Shown piece by piece: positions 9,301 to 16,539 of a DNA stretch of 16,539 nt (position 1 is the first letter of the stretch; every line of letters starts with the position of its first letter). The notes below the pieces were generated by a model. It saw only the letters and a program-made list of their open reading frames with translations, searched no databases and had not been told where the DNA came from. Source of the stretch: Goniomonas avonlea (lineage: Eukaryota; Cryptophyceae; Goniomonadida; Goniomonadaceae). Made by a program: the position numbers and the translations under genes. The DNA lies in the NCBI GenBank assembly GCA_003573635.1, contig QUTJ01031743.1:1-16539 (forward strand). The letters are read 5' to 3'.

Positions 9301-12300
9301 TGTCACGGGCTGTGAGAGTGTAGGTGCTGGAGGTGCCCGCAGTGGCAACGGTGAGCCCAGCGCCAGATGACTCCGAGAGTGTCTCGCTGAGAGCTCCCGG
9401 GACAAGGTTCACCTGCCAAGACTTCATGTCAAGAGGCAAGTTAGTGGGTGGGGGGATTTGCTCGCTCGGGACACGGGGGAACTCGGACACGAAGTGGAGC
9501 GAGACGTTGTAGGGGACAACAGGGCGAGGCTGCACGCTATCGAGCTTGGTAATCGTGTACTTGAGGGTGTAGGATCCGTCGCCGTTCCAGATCGACGTGC
9601 CCGTGCCTGTGTGGCCATTGTCGGACACAAACGTTGCCGTGTAGGTACCGAATGGTATCTTGGTCGCCGAGTCTCCCTCGATCATCAGGAGGCCCTCAGC
9701 GTTGCGGGTGAGGATGGTGAATGACTGCTCCACACCCGCGATGGCACGGAAGAGGCCGTCACCGGCGAGGACCGTCTTGTTGGGCACCATGTCGCCGAGG
9801 TTGGACACTGCCGTGAAGTTGAACGGGCTGCCGCGGATGTGGTTTTCGCCTCTCTTGCAGTGAATCTCATACCAGCCGGACATGTTGAACTGGACTGTGA
9901 ACGGGTACATTCGAGTAACGGGTCCCACGACAGTCGACATGATCGGCAATGGCGACGTGAGATCAATGCCCCTGACAACCTGCACCGTGAAACGGTCGAA
10001 ACCCTGCGACCGGAAGTTACCGTAAGAGTCCGCAGCCCGGATTTCGAGGGTCGTTGGTCGCCTGATCGCGCCACCACGAGTTCCCACGATGGTGGTCTGG
10101 TTGAAGTCGAGGAAACCCACTGAGACAACCATCGAGATGGGGCTCCGCTTGAGAGGCCGGTTCTTGTATGACAGGTCCAGTCGGTACTTGCCGGCACGTG
10201 TCGGGGAGTAGGTCGCAGCAGACCCCCCCGTGATGACTCTTCGGTCGAGCACAACCATGGTGTCTCCGTCCAAATAAGTGAAAGTGCTGTCGAACGAGAG
10301 CGAAGAGAGGAGCCGGCGGCTCGACGAGGACGACGACACTCCGTTCCCGTAGCTGTCCTTGGCGACGATGGTCATGGATCGATCGGTGCCCGCGAAACCT
10401 TGCTCGAAGTTAGAGCCCAACGTCACAGTGGTGGCGTCAGGATCGACCTCCCCTGCCACAACGGTGACGTTGAAGGGTGATCCCGACACGTGCCCGCCCG
10501 CGATGAGGACACCGAGCTTGTACGCACCAGCAACGGTCGCGGTGAACGTCATGGACACCTTACCGGTGTTGCTATCGACAACCGTTGCGGACTGCGATGC
10601 GACCCCGCTTGGCCCGTCGCGAAGCGTGGCGCTGCTCGACACGGGGCTGGTGACGCGAAGGTTGGCGTACTGGTCCTGCGTCGTGACAGTCATAGTTGTC
10701 GCCGCGCCAGCAACCACGGCGGTCATGTCGATACCCGACACAAAGCACTTGGGCGGCGATGAGGGCCCCGGGATGACGCTATCGGGCGCGATGTTGTAGT
10801 GGTAGTCGTTGAGTGACCCTTGGACGCCGAAAGACTCCAGTTTGTAAGACCCAATCACGGTGCTGACGTTAGTGGGCATGGTCACGCCAGTAATGATGAC
10901 AGAGACGAGGCCACCGGCACGGACGCTGTACACGCTAGGATCGTTCTGCAAACAGGCTCCGCCGACCGCGACGAGCGTCTGGTTACCGCGGGCGATGCGA
11001 CGGTCGGCGCGCCAGTACCACGCTCCGTCCGCGCCCGCGCCTGGGAAGACGGCGGCCGACTGGTCGAGTGTGAACACCGACGGCAGGGTCACAGCCACGG
11101 AGCCACGCTCCGAAAACTGGCGGTTAGTGATGAAATCGACGGTGAGGCTGGTCGCCGCGCCCGCGATCCTAGACATGGGCGTGATCTTGGCAAAGGGAAA
11201 CTGCATCGGTGTGATGTTGGGAGCGCGGATCGAGATCCATGTGGAAGCCTCGATCAGGCCGGGGGTGGTGAAAGTCAAGGTGAAATTGCCCGCTTGGGAG
11301 ATGCTGAGGCCTGACCAATCAAGTTCTGCGCCTGTGGTGACCGCTCGCTCCTTGATCCCACACAGTGTCCCAGCGCTGCCTACATCCGGAGTCATTTTGA
11401 CAGTCACCGACCAGGTTGCCGCGACACAACGCGGGCAAATCCATGAGGAGGAGGAGGGTGTCACGGGAACGAGGTTGTCGTAGAAATCTGCAACATGAAC
11501 GGTGAGGCTGGGGCTAAAAACAGTCGCGCTCTGGGCGGAATTGATAGCGCGCGTGATCCGGAGCTTAGCCGGCGTGTTCACGTACACGAAGAAAGGCTCT
11601 GAGTCCACGTAAATGTTCGGGGAGCTTGTCATATACACCCGCAGAGTGTAGTTGCCAAAGCGTGTGATCCTAAAGGCATCAAACTCAGCGACACCCAACT
11701 TGGTGAGCACTGTGTTGTTGAAGGTGGTATTGGAGTACAGGCCAACATTGTGCAGGACACCAAGATCGTGGCCAGTACCACGGTCCCAGCGGAGCGTCAC
11801 CACGGTGATATTTCGGGCGAATCTGTCGTTGTCGACCAAATTCTTCGCCTTATCCAGAATTTGCACCTTGAGCGGCCCAATGAGCTGCTCGCCCGCGAAG
11901 GAGTTGTTGACCTTGTGGGCAATCCGCACGTAGATTGGGTTGGAGGCAGTCACGTTGAAGTACGGGGCCACGACGCTGAGCAGACCGGGCGAGTGGAAGA
12001 TCACCGAAACGTTGTCAGCAGAGAGGCTCACGCCAATGTCCGTGTAGTTCACCACACCGGCCAAGCCGCTGACGACGTTGGTCCCAATGACAGAGACATT
12101 GAGACACTGCCGAGTGAGGCCACGGGGGTCAATAGGGCCACACGGAACCTGCACAATACTCGCAGTCACGGGCGTAGCTGCGCCGAGGTGGTTGTGCAGG
12201 ACAAGATTGTGACCCTTGTCGAGGATGTGGACGATGGGTTGCTGCTCGAATGGGAAGGACGCGGTGACGTTGACAAGATTCCTGGCGATTACAAGATGGT

Positions 12301-15300
12301 GCGCGAGGCCAATGCTGACAGTTATGTTGCGCGACGTGACAGGAGCGATGTGCAGGGTCGGCGTGGTGAACACCAGCGAGTACGACGTTTGCGCCAGATC
12401 AATGGCGAGATCGGTGAAAGTCGCAACCGACGTGCCGTCGGGGCGCGTAACCGACGACACAGACTGTTGCCCCAGCATCGCCCACGGCTGTCCGTGCAAG
12501 GAGCTGGGTTGGACCGCTTCCGCAGTGACGGAAAACGCCTGATCGACCAAGTTGCCACCCAAGTCAGCGACTTGCAGCTGAGGCTGCGGGTTGAAAGGGC
12601 GGCCGCCGGTTGAGTCCCCAGGCTGCGTGATGACCACCAGTTGAGCCGCTGGCCCGCGGACAACAGAGAACGCCTCCGAGGTCGTGGCAACAAGAGGTGA
12701 CGAGAAGAACACGAGGGTGTACCCTCCAGACGCTTGCCGGATCACGAGGTTGGTGTACGAGCACACGCCTGCCGCGTCCGTGACGGATTTTAGGTTCCCG
12801 TGGAGGGGCAGCGGGAAACCATGCGCGCTCGCGTTGGGCGACACCAGCTGTGCAGAGACAACAACGTCCTTCTGCATCACGCGGTTCCCACCAACGTCGC
12901 GGACGGAGAGAACGGGCTGGGTGGCCAGGGGCAAGCCACCGCTTGCCCCAACGGGCTGTGTGTCGACCCTGAGGGAGAATGCAGGGCCGACAGTGACAGC
13001 GAAGGACCGGGAGACTTCCGAGACCAGAGTGCGGGTGCTGTTGCTCCAGAACAAGAGGTAGTACAGGGGTGCTGCCTCACGAATGAGCAAGTCGGTGAAG
13101 GCAACCCTACCATCAGTGGAGACGAGCTGGGTGTGGCCATGGAGGGGCGAAGTGAGACCGCCAACGCTGGCGTTAGTGAGGAGAGAGGCTGTCACTAAGA
13201 ACCTCTCGCCCAGTGTGACGACATTGCCACCGAGATCGCGGACAGAAACTGTCGGCTGCACAGTCAAAAAGACGCCCCCGGTCGCTGGCACTGGTTGCGT
13301 GTCAACCTTTAGCAGGGCAGGAGGACCAACCGTGACGGTGGCAGCCGAGTGGTGCGGAGCCAATGTGTCAAGAGTGAACACCAGCGTGTAGACTGCCGCC
13401 TCACGAATCACAAGGTCGGTGAAGTTTGCAAAACCAGACGTGACGGGGACGACTTGGTGGCCGAAGAGGGGATGATGCGGGTCACCAAAGACGCTGGTCG
13501 CGTTTGTTGCAGCTGCGGTCACGCTGCCCCTCGCTGATGTGACAATGTTGCCACCAGCGTCTCGAACTGTAACCAACGGTTGTGGTGCGAACGGCACCCC
13601 ACCAGTGCTGGAGACGTGCCGGTACTCGCCCAAGAGAGACGCAGCCGGCCCGACAGAAACGGTGAAGGCGCGCGAGTTGGCAGGCACCAACGACCCAGAC
13701 AAGAAGGACAACGAGTACCCAGATGCGGCGGTCGCCACCATGAGGTCGGTGAAGGCCACGACACCCTCCACGGACACGCGCGTGATGTCACCCATCAGCG
13801 GTGCAGGCGCACCTGAGGAGGAGGAGAGTGAGGCGGTGACGACCACAGGTGCCGACACAACGAGGTTCCCACCCGCGTCGCGCAGGGACACGGTGGGCTG
13901 AGTGGGGAAACGCATGCCACCGGTGGAATCGCTACACTCAACATCGATTCGAACCAGCGAGGCTGGCCCGACAGCAACAGCGAAGCCTGCCGTGTGTACA
14001 GGGGTCAGTGATGTCGACGTTAAGAGCAGCGAGTAGTCGTTCCGCGCGACGCGCACCACCAAGTCGGTGAAGCGGGACACGCCCGCAACCGTGGGCACGC
14101 TGAGGGAGCCGTACAGCACGTTCGCGTTGGGAGACAGGGAATCGACGACTAAGTGAGCGGTCACAGTCGAAGCAGGCATCGCGATGACATTGCCGCCGAG
14201 GTCGACCTGCTCAGCGACAGGGTGGGCAGCGAGCGCCAAGCCGCCAGTACCACCCACGGGTTGCGACACCAGGCGGAGGGAAGCGGGCGGGCCCACAGCC
14301 ACATCCAAGTCGCGAGAAATGGCGCTGACAAGACCGGGCGCGGTGAAGACTAGCGCCTGTGCTGGGCCGGCCCGATTTAGGACCAGGTCTGTGAAGCTCA
14401 CGATGCCAGAAACCGGCGAGCCAGTGATGTGACCGAAAAGTGGACCCGAGAGCTCCGACACAGTGACAAGGTTTGCAGCGGCAGGCACGATGTTGCCACC
14501 GAGATCGCACACTGAAACCTGTGGCTGCGTAGCAAGGGGGCGCCCACCGGTGGTGGCAGCCGGCTGAAGTTCAACTCGAAGCATGAACGCTGGCCCCACG
14601 CTGACAGCAAACACAGAGGAAATGGTCGGGAGCAGGCCCTTGGCGCTGAACACGAGCACATGGACGGACGAAGGCTCGTTGATGATGAGGTCAAACGTGA
14701 CGAGGCCGTTGACGACTGAGACCGAGATGGTCCCGAAGATGGGGGCACCGGACCCGAGCGAGGCAACAACGGGCACTGTGGTGGGGACAACGTTCCCGCC
14801 GAGATCGCGTACAGACACTGAGGGCTGCACGGACAGAGGCTGACCCGCGGACCCGCCGACTGGCGCGGTCTCTTGCTGCAGGTGGTGGGCGGGCCCGACA
14901 ACTACTGAGAGCGTGCTCGTCGCAGTGAGGAGGCCAGGAGCGGTGAAGTTCAGGGTGAAGCCAGTTGCCGCAGGATTCACGACGAGGTTGGTGAAGTTGC
15001 ACAATCCCAGCACAGAGGGCACCACGACGCTACCGAAGATGCTGGTAGGGCGGCCGTCCATGTAGAGGGCGGCCGTCACGTGTTGAGAAGTGAACCTGAC
15101 CAAGTTGCCACCAAGATCCCGAAGAGACACCACGGGCTGCACAGGCCATGGCACGCCAGCCACACCGTCGCTTGGATGTGTCTCGACATCAATGTGATGA
15201 AGGGGACCAATCGCGACACGGAAACTGCCAGAGATTGCGGCGACGAGGCCAGGCGCCTGGAACACCAGAGTGTACGTGTGCCACCACTCGTTCAGGAACA

Positions 15301-16539
15301 AGTTGGTGAAGCTAGCCACGCCCTGAGCAGCAGACACGGTGACGGTGCCTCTGAGTGGAACCAGCGCGTCAGAATGCTGAACGCGCCACTCCGACTGGGC
15401 AGCAGGAAGATCGTGGAGGAGCATGGCAGACACGCTCATGGTGGCATTGACGATGTTGCCGCCAGCGTCATGGATAGTGACGAGCGGCTGCGTCGCGAGG
15501 AGGTTTCCACCCAAGGACCCGACTGGCTGTCGGGCGAGCATGAGACTGTGGGGAGGGCCAACAACCACGTCCAGCGGAGCCTGCGTGGGGGTGATGCCCG
15601 GGGCGGAGTACACAATAGTGTACCCAGCGCCAGCCAGCGAGACGGACAGGCTCGTGAAGCTCGCAGTGCCGTTCACGCTCTGGGAAGTAAGGGTGCCGAA
15701 GAGCGGCACGGGCCCGGCGCTCGACAGAACCAATACAGTGACAGTCACTGCGGCGCTGGCAACAACCAGGTTCCCACCCAGGTCAAGGATACGGATGGAT
15801 GGCTGGACGACAAACGGGAGGCCAGCGGTCGACGGCACAGCATGAGTCCCCACAGCAAGCATTGCAGGAGGTCCAACTGTGACGTGGAACAGTCCGAGAA
15901 CCGATATCATCCCTGATGATTGGAACAGCATCGTGTACTCCTGACGAGCAAAGTTGACCACGAGATCCGTGAAACTGGCAATGCCGTTGCTACAGACAGT
16001 AGTAACGGTGCCGAAGACGACCCCAACAGCAAGAGTCGCGCGCACGACAGGTACGCTGGAAGCCACAAGGTTCCCACCCAGGTCCCGCAGCCCGACTCGG
16101 GGCTGTACGGAGAGTGAGAAACCGCCAGTCGAACCCACAGGGGAGGTCTCTAGGGAGAGCGCGAACGCTGGGCCAACAGTGACATTGAAGACCTGGGACA
16201 CGTCTGGGAGGACGCCGTTCGACGAAAACAACAGCCGATAGGAAGCAGCAGCCCGATTGACGAGGAGATCGGTAAAATTGGCAAAGCCCCCAACTGCAAT
16301 GACCATAGAACTGCCAAACACGACCTCTGATATCGACGGATGATGCAAGGTCACAAATACAGGAGAAGCAGCTTCGACGACCAAGTTTGACCCGAGATCC
16401 CGCACTGACACGCGCGGCTGCACGACCAGCCCTGCGCCACCGTTGGCGGTGGTTGAAGGCTGCTGCTCAATGGCAAGCGCCGCCGCAGGACCAACAGAGA
16501 CCGTGAACACAGACGAAGAGGTGTTGATGCTGGAGAGCC
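179..16539 (-). CDS. Giant multidomain surface protein with Ig-like repeats, filamin repeats and REJ module (partial at both ends)
   Basis: This one gene fills the window. My spliced model joins 16539-4250, 4055-3990, 3795-1043, 761-647 and 321-179 on the minus strand, giving about 5,121 residues with no internal stop. Numbering residues from the codon at 16537, the order is: about 16 Ig-like D-L-G-G-N repeats (1-1775), a single hinge domain (1785-1925), about 23 filamin-type repeats (1925-4510), and a REJ module (4510 to the edge). No start codon, signal peptide, membrane helix or final stop is visible: the frame is open to 16539, and the last exon ends at a donor. In the known REJ and polycystin families the module is extracellular and precedes a GAIN/GPS region and membrane segments. 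By analogy this is probably a very large cell-surface receptor or adhesin, but that is inference. Many N-x-S/T sites suit an extracellular protein. The exon structure is well supported; the function is not known. Confidence 0.85.
322..646 (-). other. Intron 4 (325 nt, phase 0) with low-complexity tracts
   Basis: The donor is AAG|GTGAAA, a weaker match to consensus than the others, and the acceptor is TCTCGCAG|ATT. The interior has a long pyrimidine tract on the plus strand (about 487-570), hence G/A-rich in the transcript, and CA-rich sequence near 585-610. I see no additional exon in it. Confidence 0.76.
487..570. repeat. Long pyrimidine-rich tract in intron 4 (G/A-rich in the transcript)
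   Basis: The plus strand is almost entirely C and T with short CG interruptions, including runs of seven or more C near 520-530. The transcribed strand is therefore purine-rich with several G runs. It is not a splice-site polypyrimidine tract for this gene, because it is on the wrong strand. Confidence 0.75.
647..761 (-). CDS. Exon d: 115-nt REJ exon
   Basis: Completes the split Ser codon and encodes 38 more residues, including L-I-P-G-Q-T-Y-T-L-E-L, the typical P-G-x-T-Y-x-F/L strand that recurs in REJ modules. It ends F-G-T-A-K at AAG|GTGAAA, phase 0. Read past that donor it would stop after K-V-K-Q (TAG at 637-635). I reject this as the protein end, because the REJ domain continues in frame in the next exon and spans it without a gap. 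Confidence 0.8.
762..1042 (-). other. Intron 3 (281 nt, phase 2)
   Basis: The donor is GAG|GTGCGAG and the acceptor AACCTGCAG|C, with a T/C-rich tract before the acceptor. The codon AGC (Ser) is split across it. The intron is T/G-rich in the transcribed strand and holds a run of 13 G (C on the plus strand at 853-865). Confidence 0.82.
853..865. repeat. Run of 13 C (13 G in the transcript) in intron 3
   Basis: An uninterrupted homopolymer about 91 bases upstream of the intron 3 acceptor. It may vary in length between strains and is prone to sequencing error, but lies outside coding sequence. Confidence 0.9.
1043..3795 (-). CDS. Exon c: last filamin repeats and most of the REJ module
   Basis: Encodes 917 complete codons plus two bases. 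It starts V-T-A-V-G-P at 3795, not at the GTG codon at 3762. It contains the second part of one filamin repeat and about three more (cores D-R-F-G-N near 3505, D-Q-Y-G-N near 3147, D-K-Y-S-N near 2833), then the REJ module from about 2610. It ends after Q at AGAG|GTGCGAG (1043/1042), phase 2. Codons beyond 1043 read as a cysteine- and valine-rich string that is intron read-through, not a membrane segment. The next exon continues the same REJ strand pattern in the matching phase. Confidence 0.85.
2610..3600 (-). repeat. Three final filamin-type repeats
   Basis: The cores are V-D-R-F-G-N near 3505, H-D-Q-Y-G-N near 3147 and L-D-K-Y-S-N near 2833. The first ends G-S-P-F-T-A-V-V-V and the second T-P-F-S-V-N-V-V, as expected. 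The third is shorter and degenerate (A-S-P-M-T-V-T-V). It has two cysteines and leads directly into the REJ module. Confidence 0.8.
3796..3989 (-). other. Intron 2 (194 nt, phase 0)
   Basis: The donor is CAG|GTACGCC and the acceptor TTTCATCCAG|GTT, preceded by a T/C-rich tract (TTTTTCCATTTTTGACCCGC). It has exactly the same length as intron 1, but I see no obvious sequence similarity beyond the donor. In-frame stops occur when it is read through from exon b. Confidence 0.82.
3990..4055 (-). CDS. Exon b: 66-nt exon completing a filamin repeat
   Basis: Twenty-two codons, phase 0 at both ends, flanked by TGCAG| and CAG|GTACGCC. The encoded segment begins A-R-N-A-Q-D-L-N-L and ends P-E-Q-F-Q. 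It supplies what the filamin repeat split between exons a and c lacks: the strand and turn that read A-R-D-x-x-G-N in the neighbouring repeats, and the following linker. Without it the join would go straight from S-F-H-I-Q to V-T-A-V-G-P and the repeat would be about 20 residues short. It could easily be missed, because the 454-nt stretch between exons a and c also works as one phase-0 intron; skipping this exon would keep the frame. Confidence 0.78.
4056..4249 (-). other. Intron 1 (194 nt, phase 0)
   Basis: The donor is CAG|GTACGAGT and the acceptor is CATATGCAG|GCT. Before the acceptor the transcribed strand is pyrimidine-rich. A second possible acceptor (CCCTCAG) lies 17 nt upstream but would shift the frame, so the nearer AG is chosen. 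Reading through this intron gives a hydrophobic stretch that could be mistaken for a membrane segment. Confidence 0.8.
4250..16539 (-). CDS. Exon a: 12.3 kb uninterrupted coding exon
   Basis: Open frame for 4,096 complete codons with no stop. The frame is already open at the window edge: the codons before the apparent GTG start at 16510 read L-S-S-I-N-T-S-S-S and continue the repeat pattern, so that GTG is not a true start. The exon holds the whole D-L-G-G-N repeat array, the hinge domain and about 19.5 filamin repeats. It ends with codon CAG at 4252-4250, followed by a donor GTACGAGT beginning at 4249, so the intron is phase 0. Codons past this point look like intron: a proline-rich, hydrophobic stretch that fits no repeat and reaches a stop at about 3953. 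I saw no sign of further introns inside, because the repeats keep a regular spacing throughout. Confidence 0.88.
4360..10760 (-). repeat. Array of about 19 filamin/ABP280-type repeats
   Basis: Tandem repeats of about 100-135 residues with the filamin hallmarks: A-x-D-x-Y/F-G-N in the first half, D-G-T-Y-x-V near the middle, A-G-x-Y-x-L-x-V next, and H-I-x-G-S-P-F-x-V-x-V at the end. Core motifs lie near 10670 (D-Q-Y-A-N), 10350, 10024, 9700 (degenerate), 9300, 8965, 8650, 8345 (no G-N), 8033, 7650, 7335, 7015 (D-S-S-N), 6665, 6330, 5900, 5570, 5230, 4920 and 4597. Filamin repeats form Ig-like folds; besides cytoplasmic filamins they occur in extracellular proteins such as plant GEX2. Here the REJ neighbour suggests an extracellular stalk. 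The repeats differ strongly from one another, so the array looks old. Confidence 0.85.
10765..11190 (-). other. Single-copy hinge domain between the two repeat arrays
   Basis: About 140 residues that match neither array. The segment opens I-T-P-M-S-R-I-A-G-A-A-T, then has V-A-V-T-L-P-S-V-F-T-L, a tryptophan/arginine-rich stretch (W-Y-W-R-A-D-R-R), S-V-I-I-T-G-V-T-M-P and I-G-S-Y-K-L. The pattern A-G-x-x-x-x-x-T-V-x-F, then V-T-L-P-x-x-F, then I-T-G-V-x-x-P, then G-x-Y-x-L resembles a beta-rich module seen in large secreted proteins of protists and algae. That resemblance is from memory and not verified. Its position marks the switch from one repeat class to the other. Confidence 0.55.
11200..12310 (-). 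repeat. Three diverged repeats at the end of the Ig-like array
   Basis: Three more units keep the spacing and the N-L-V anchor while the core motif decays: D-K-G-H-N-L-V near 12200, D-K-A-K-N-L-V near 11838, and D-F-Y-D-N-L-V near 11475. The F-T-D-L-V strand is reduced to V-N-Y-T-D-I, E-F-D-A-F-R-I and W-S-G-L-S-I. The unit length grows to about 120 residues. The last unit carries a serine run and C-P-R-C near 11420-11455. Confidence 0.7.
12310..16539 (-). repeat. Array of 13 Ig-like D-L-G-G-N repeats (about 107 residues each)
   Basis: Tandem coding repeats with the D-x-G-G/S-N motif near 16390, 16075, 15775, 15455, 15108, 14795, 14495, 14190, 13865, 13550, 13227, 12887 and 12555, about 300-345 bases apart. 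The unit reads, in order: V-G-P-A-x-x-L-x-V-x-T-Q-P; G-G-x-P; Q-P-x-V-S-V-R-D-L-G-G-N-x-V; a strand with T-A; L-F-G; G-x-x-x-F-T-D-L-V; and Y-x-L-x-F-x-x-x-x-L, before the next V-G-P. The alternating hydrophobic pattern suggests a beta sandwich. Similar T-Q-P / Q-P-x-V-x-V-x-D-x-x-G-N units occur in large surface proteins of bacteria and protists. I do not recognise a named family. The first unit is cut by the window edge. Confidence 0.85.

Noticed and set aside
15080-15916. Plus-strand open frame of 278 codons
   Set aside because: Antisense to the D-L-G-G-N repeats, with no signs of a real protein.
16508-16510. GTG start codon for the long frame
   Set aside because: The frame is open upstream to the window edge and the residues there continue the repeat pattern, so this is an internal valine.

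Overview
The window is part of one very large protein-coding gene on the minus strand, cut by both edges: its 5' end lies beyond 16539 and its 3' end beyond position 1. The DNA is eukaryotic. The reading frame continues across GT-AG introns with good donor and acceptor contexts, and each junction joins the two halves of a recognisable domain. The introns hold low-complexity tracts: a GC/GT/GA microsatellite, a 13-base C run and a long pyrimidine tract. The sequence is GC-rich with short to medium introns (194, 194, 281 and 325 bases). This fits a free-living unicellular eukaryote, such as a choanoflagellate, apusomonad, haptophyte or green alga, but I cannot name the lineage from the sequence.

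Reading along the gene from right to left, exon a is 12.3 kb without an intron (16539 to 4250). Exon b is 66 nt (4055-3990), exon c is 2753 nt (3795-1043), exon d is 115 nt (761-647), and exon e runs from 321 to a donor at 178 or an alternative donor at 61. About 5,120 residues are encoded in the window. They begin with about 16 units of a roughly 107-residue Ig-like repeat built around D-L-G-G-N (16539-11200); the last three units are strongly diverged. A single-copy hinge domain follows (about 11190-10765), then about 23 filamin/ABP280-type repeats (about 10760-2610). Last comes a polycystin/REJ-type module (2610 to the left edge), which is still open when it leaves the window.

The likely product is a giant extracellular or cell-surface protein. 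Two long arrays of beta-sandwich repeats would form a stalk, and the REJ module would sit on the membrane-proximal side. In known REJ proteins (sea urchin egg-jelly receptor, polycystin-1, PKDREJ) that module is followed by a GAIN/GPS region and membrane segments. None of these is in the window, so membrane anchoring is inferred. No signal peptide, membrane helix, promoter, polyadenylation region, RNA gene or mobile element was found.

The most notable details are the architecture itself, a short exon hidden inside what looks like one intron, and a 117-base in-frame tandem duplication across an exon-intron border that creates two donors in the same phase.
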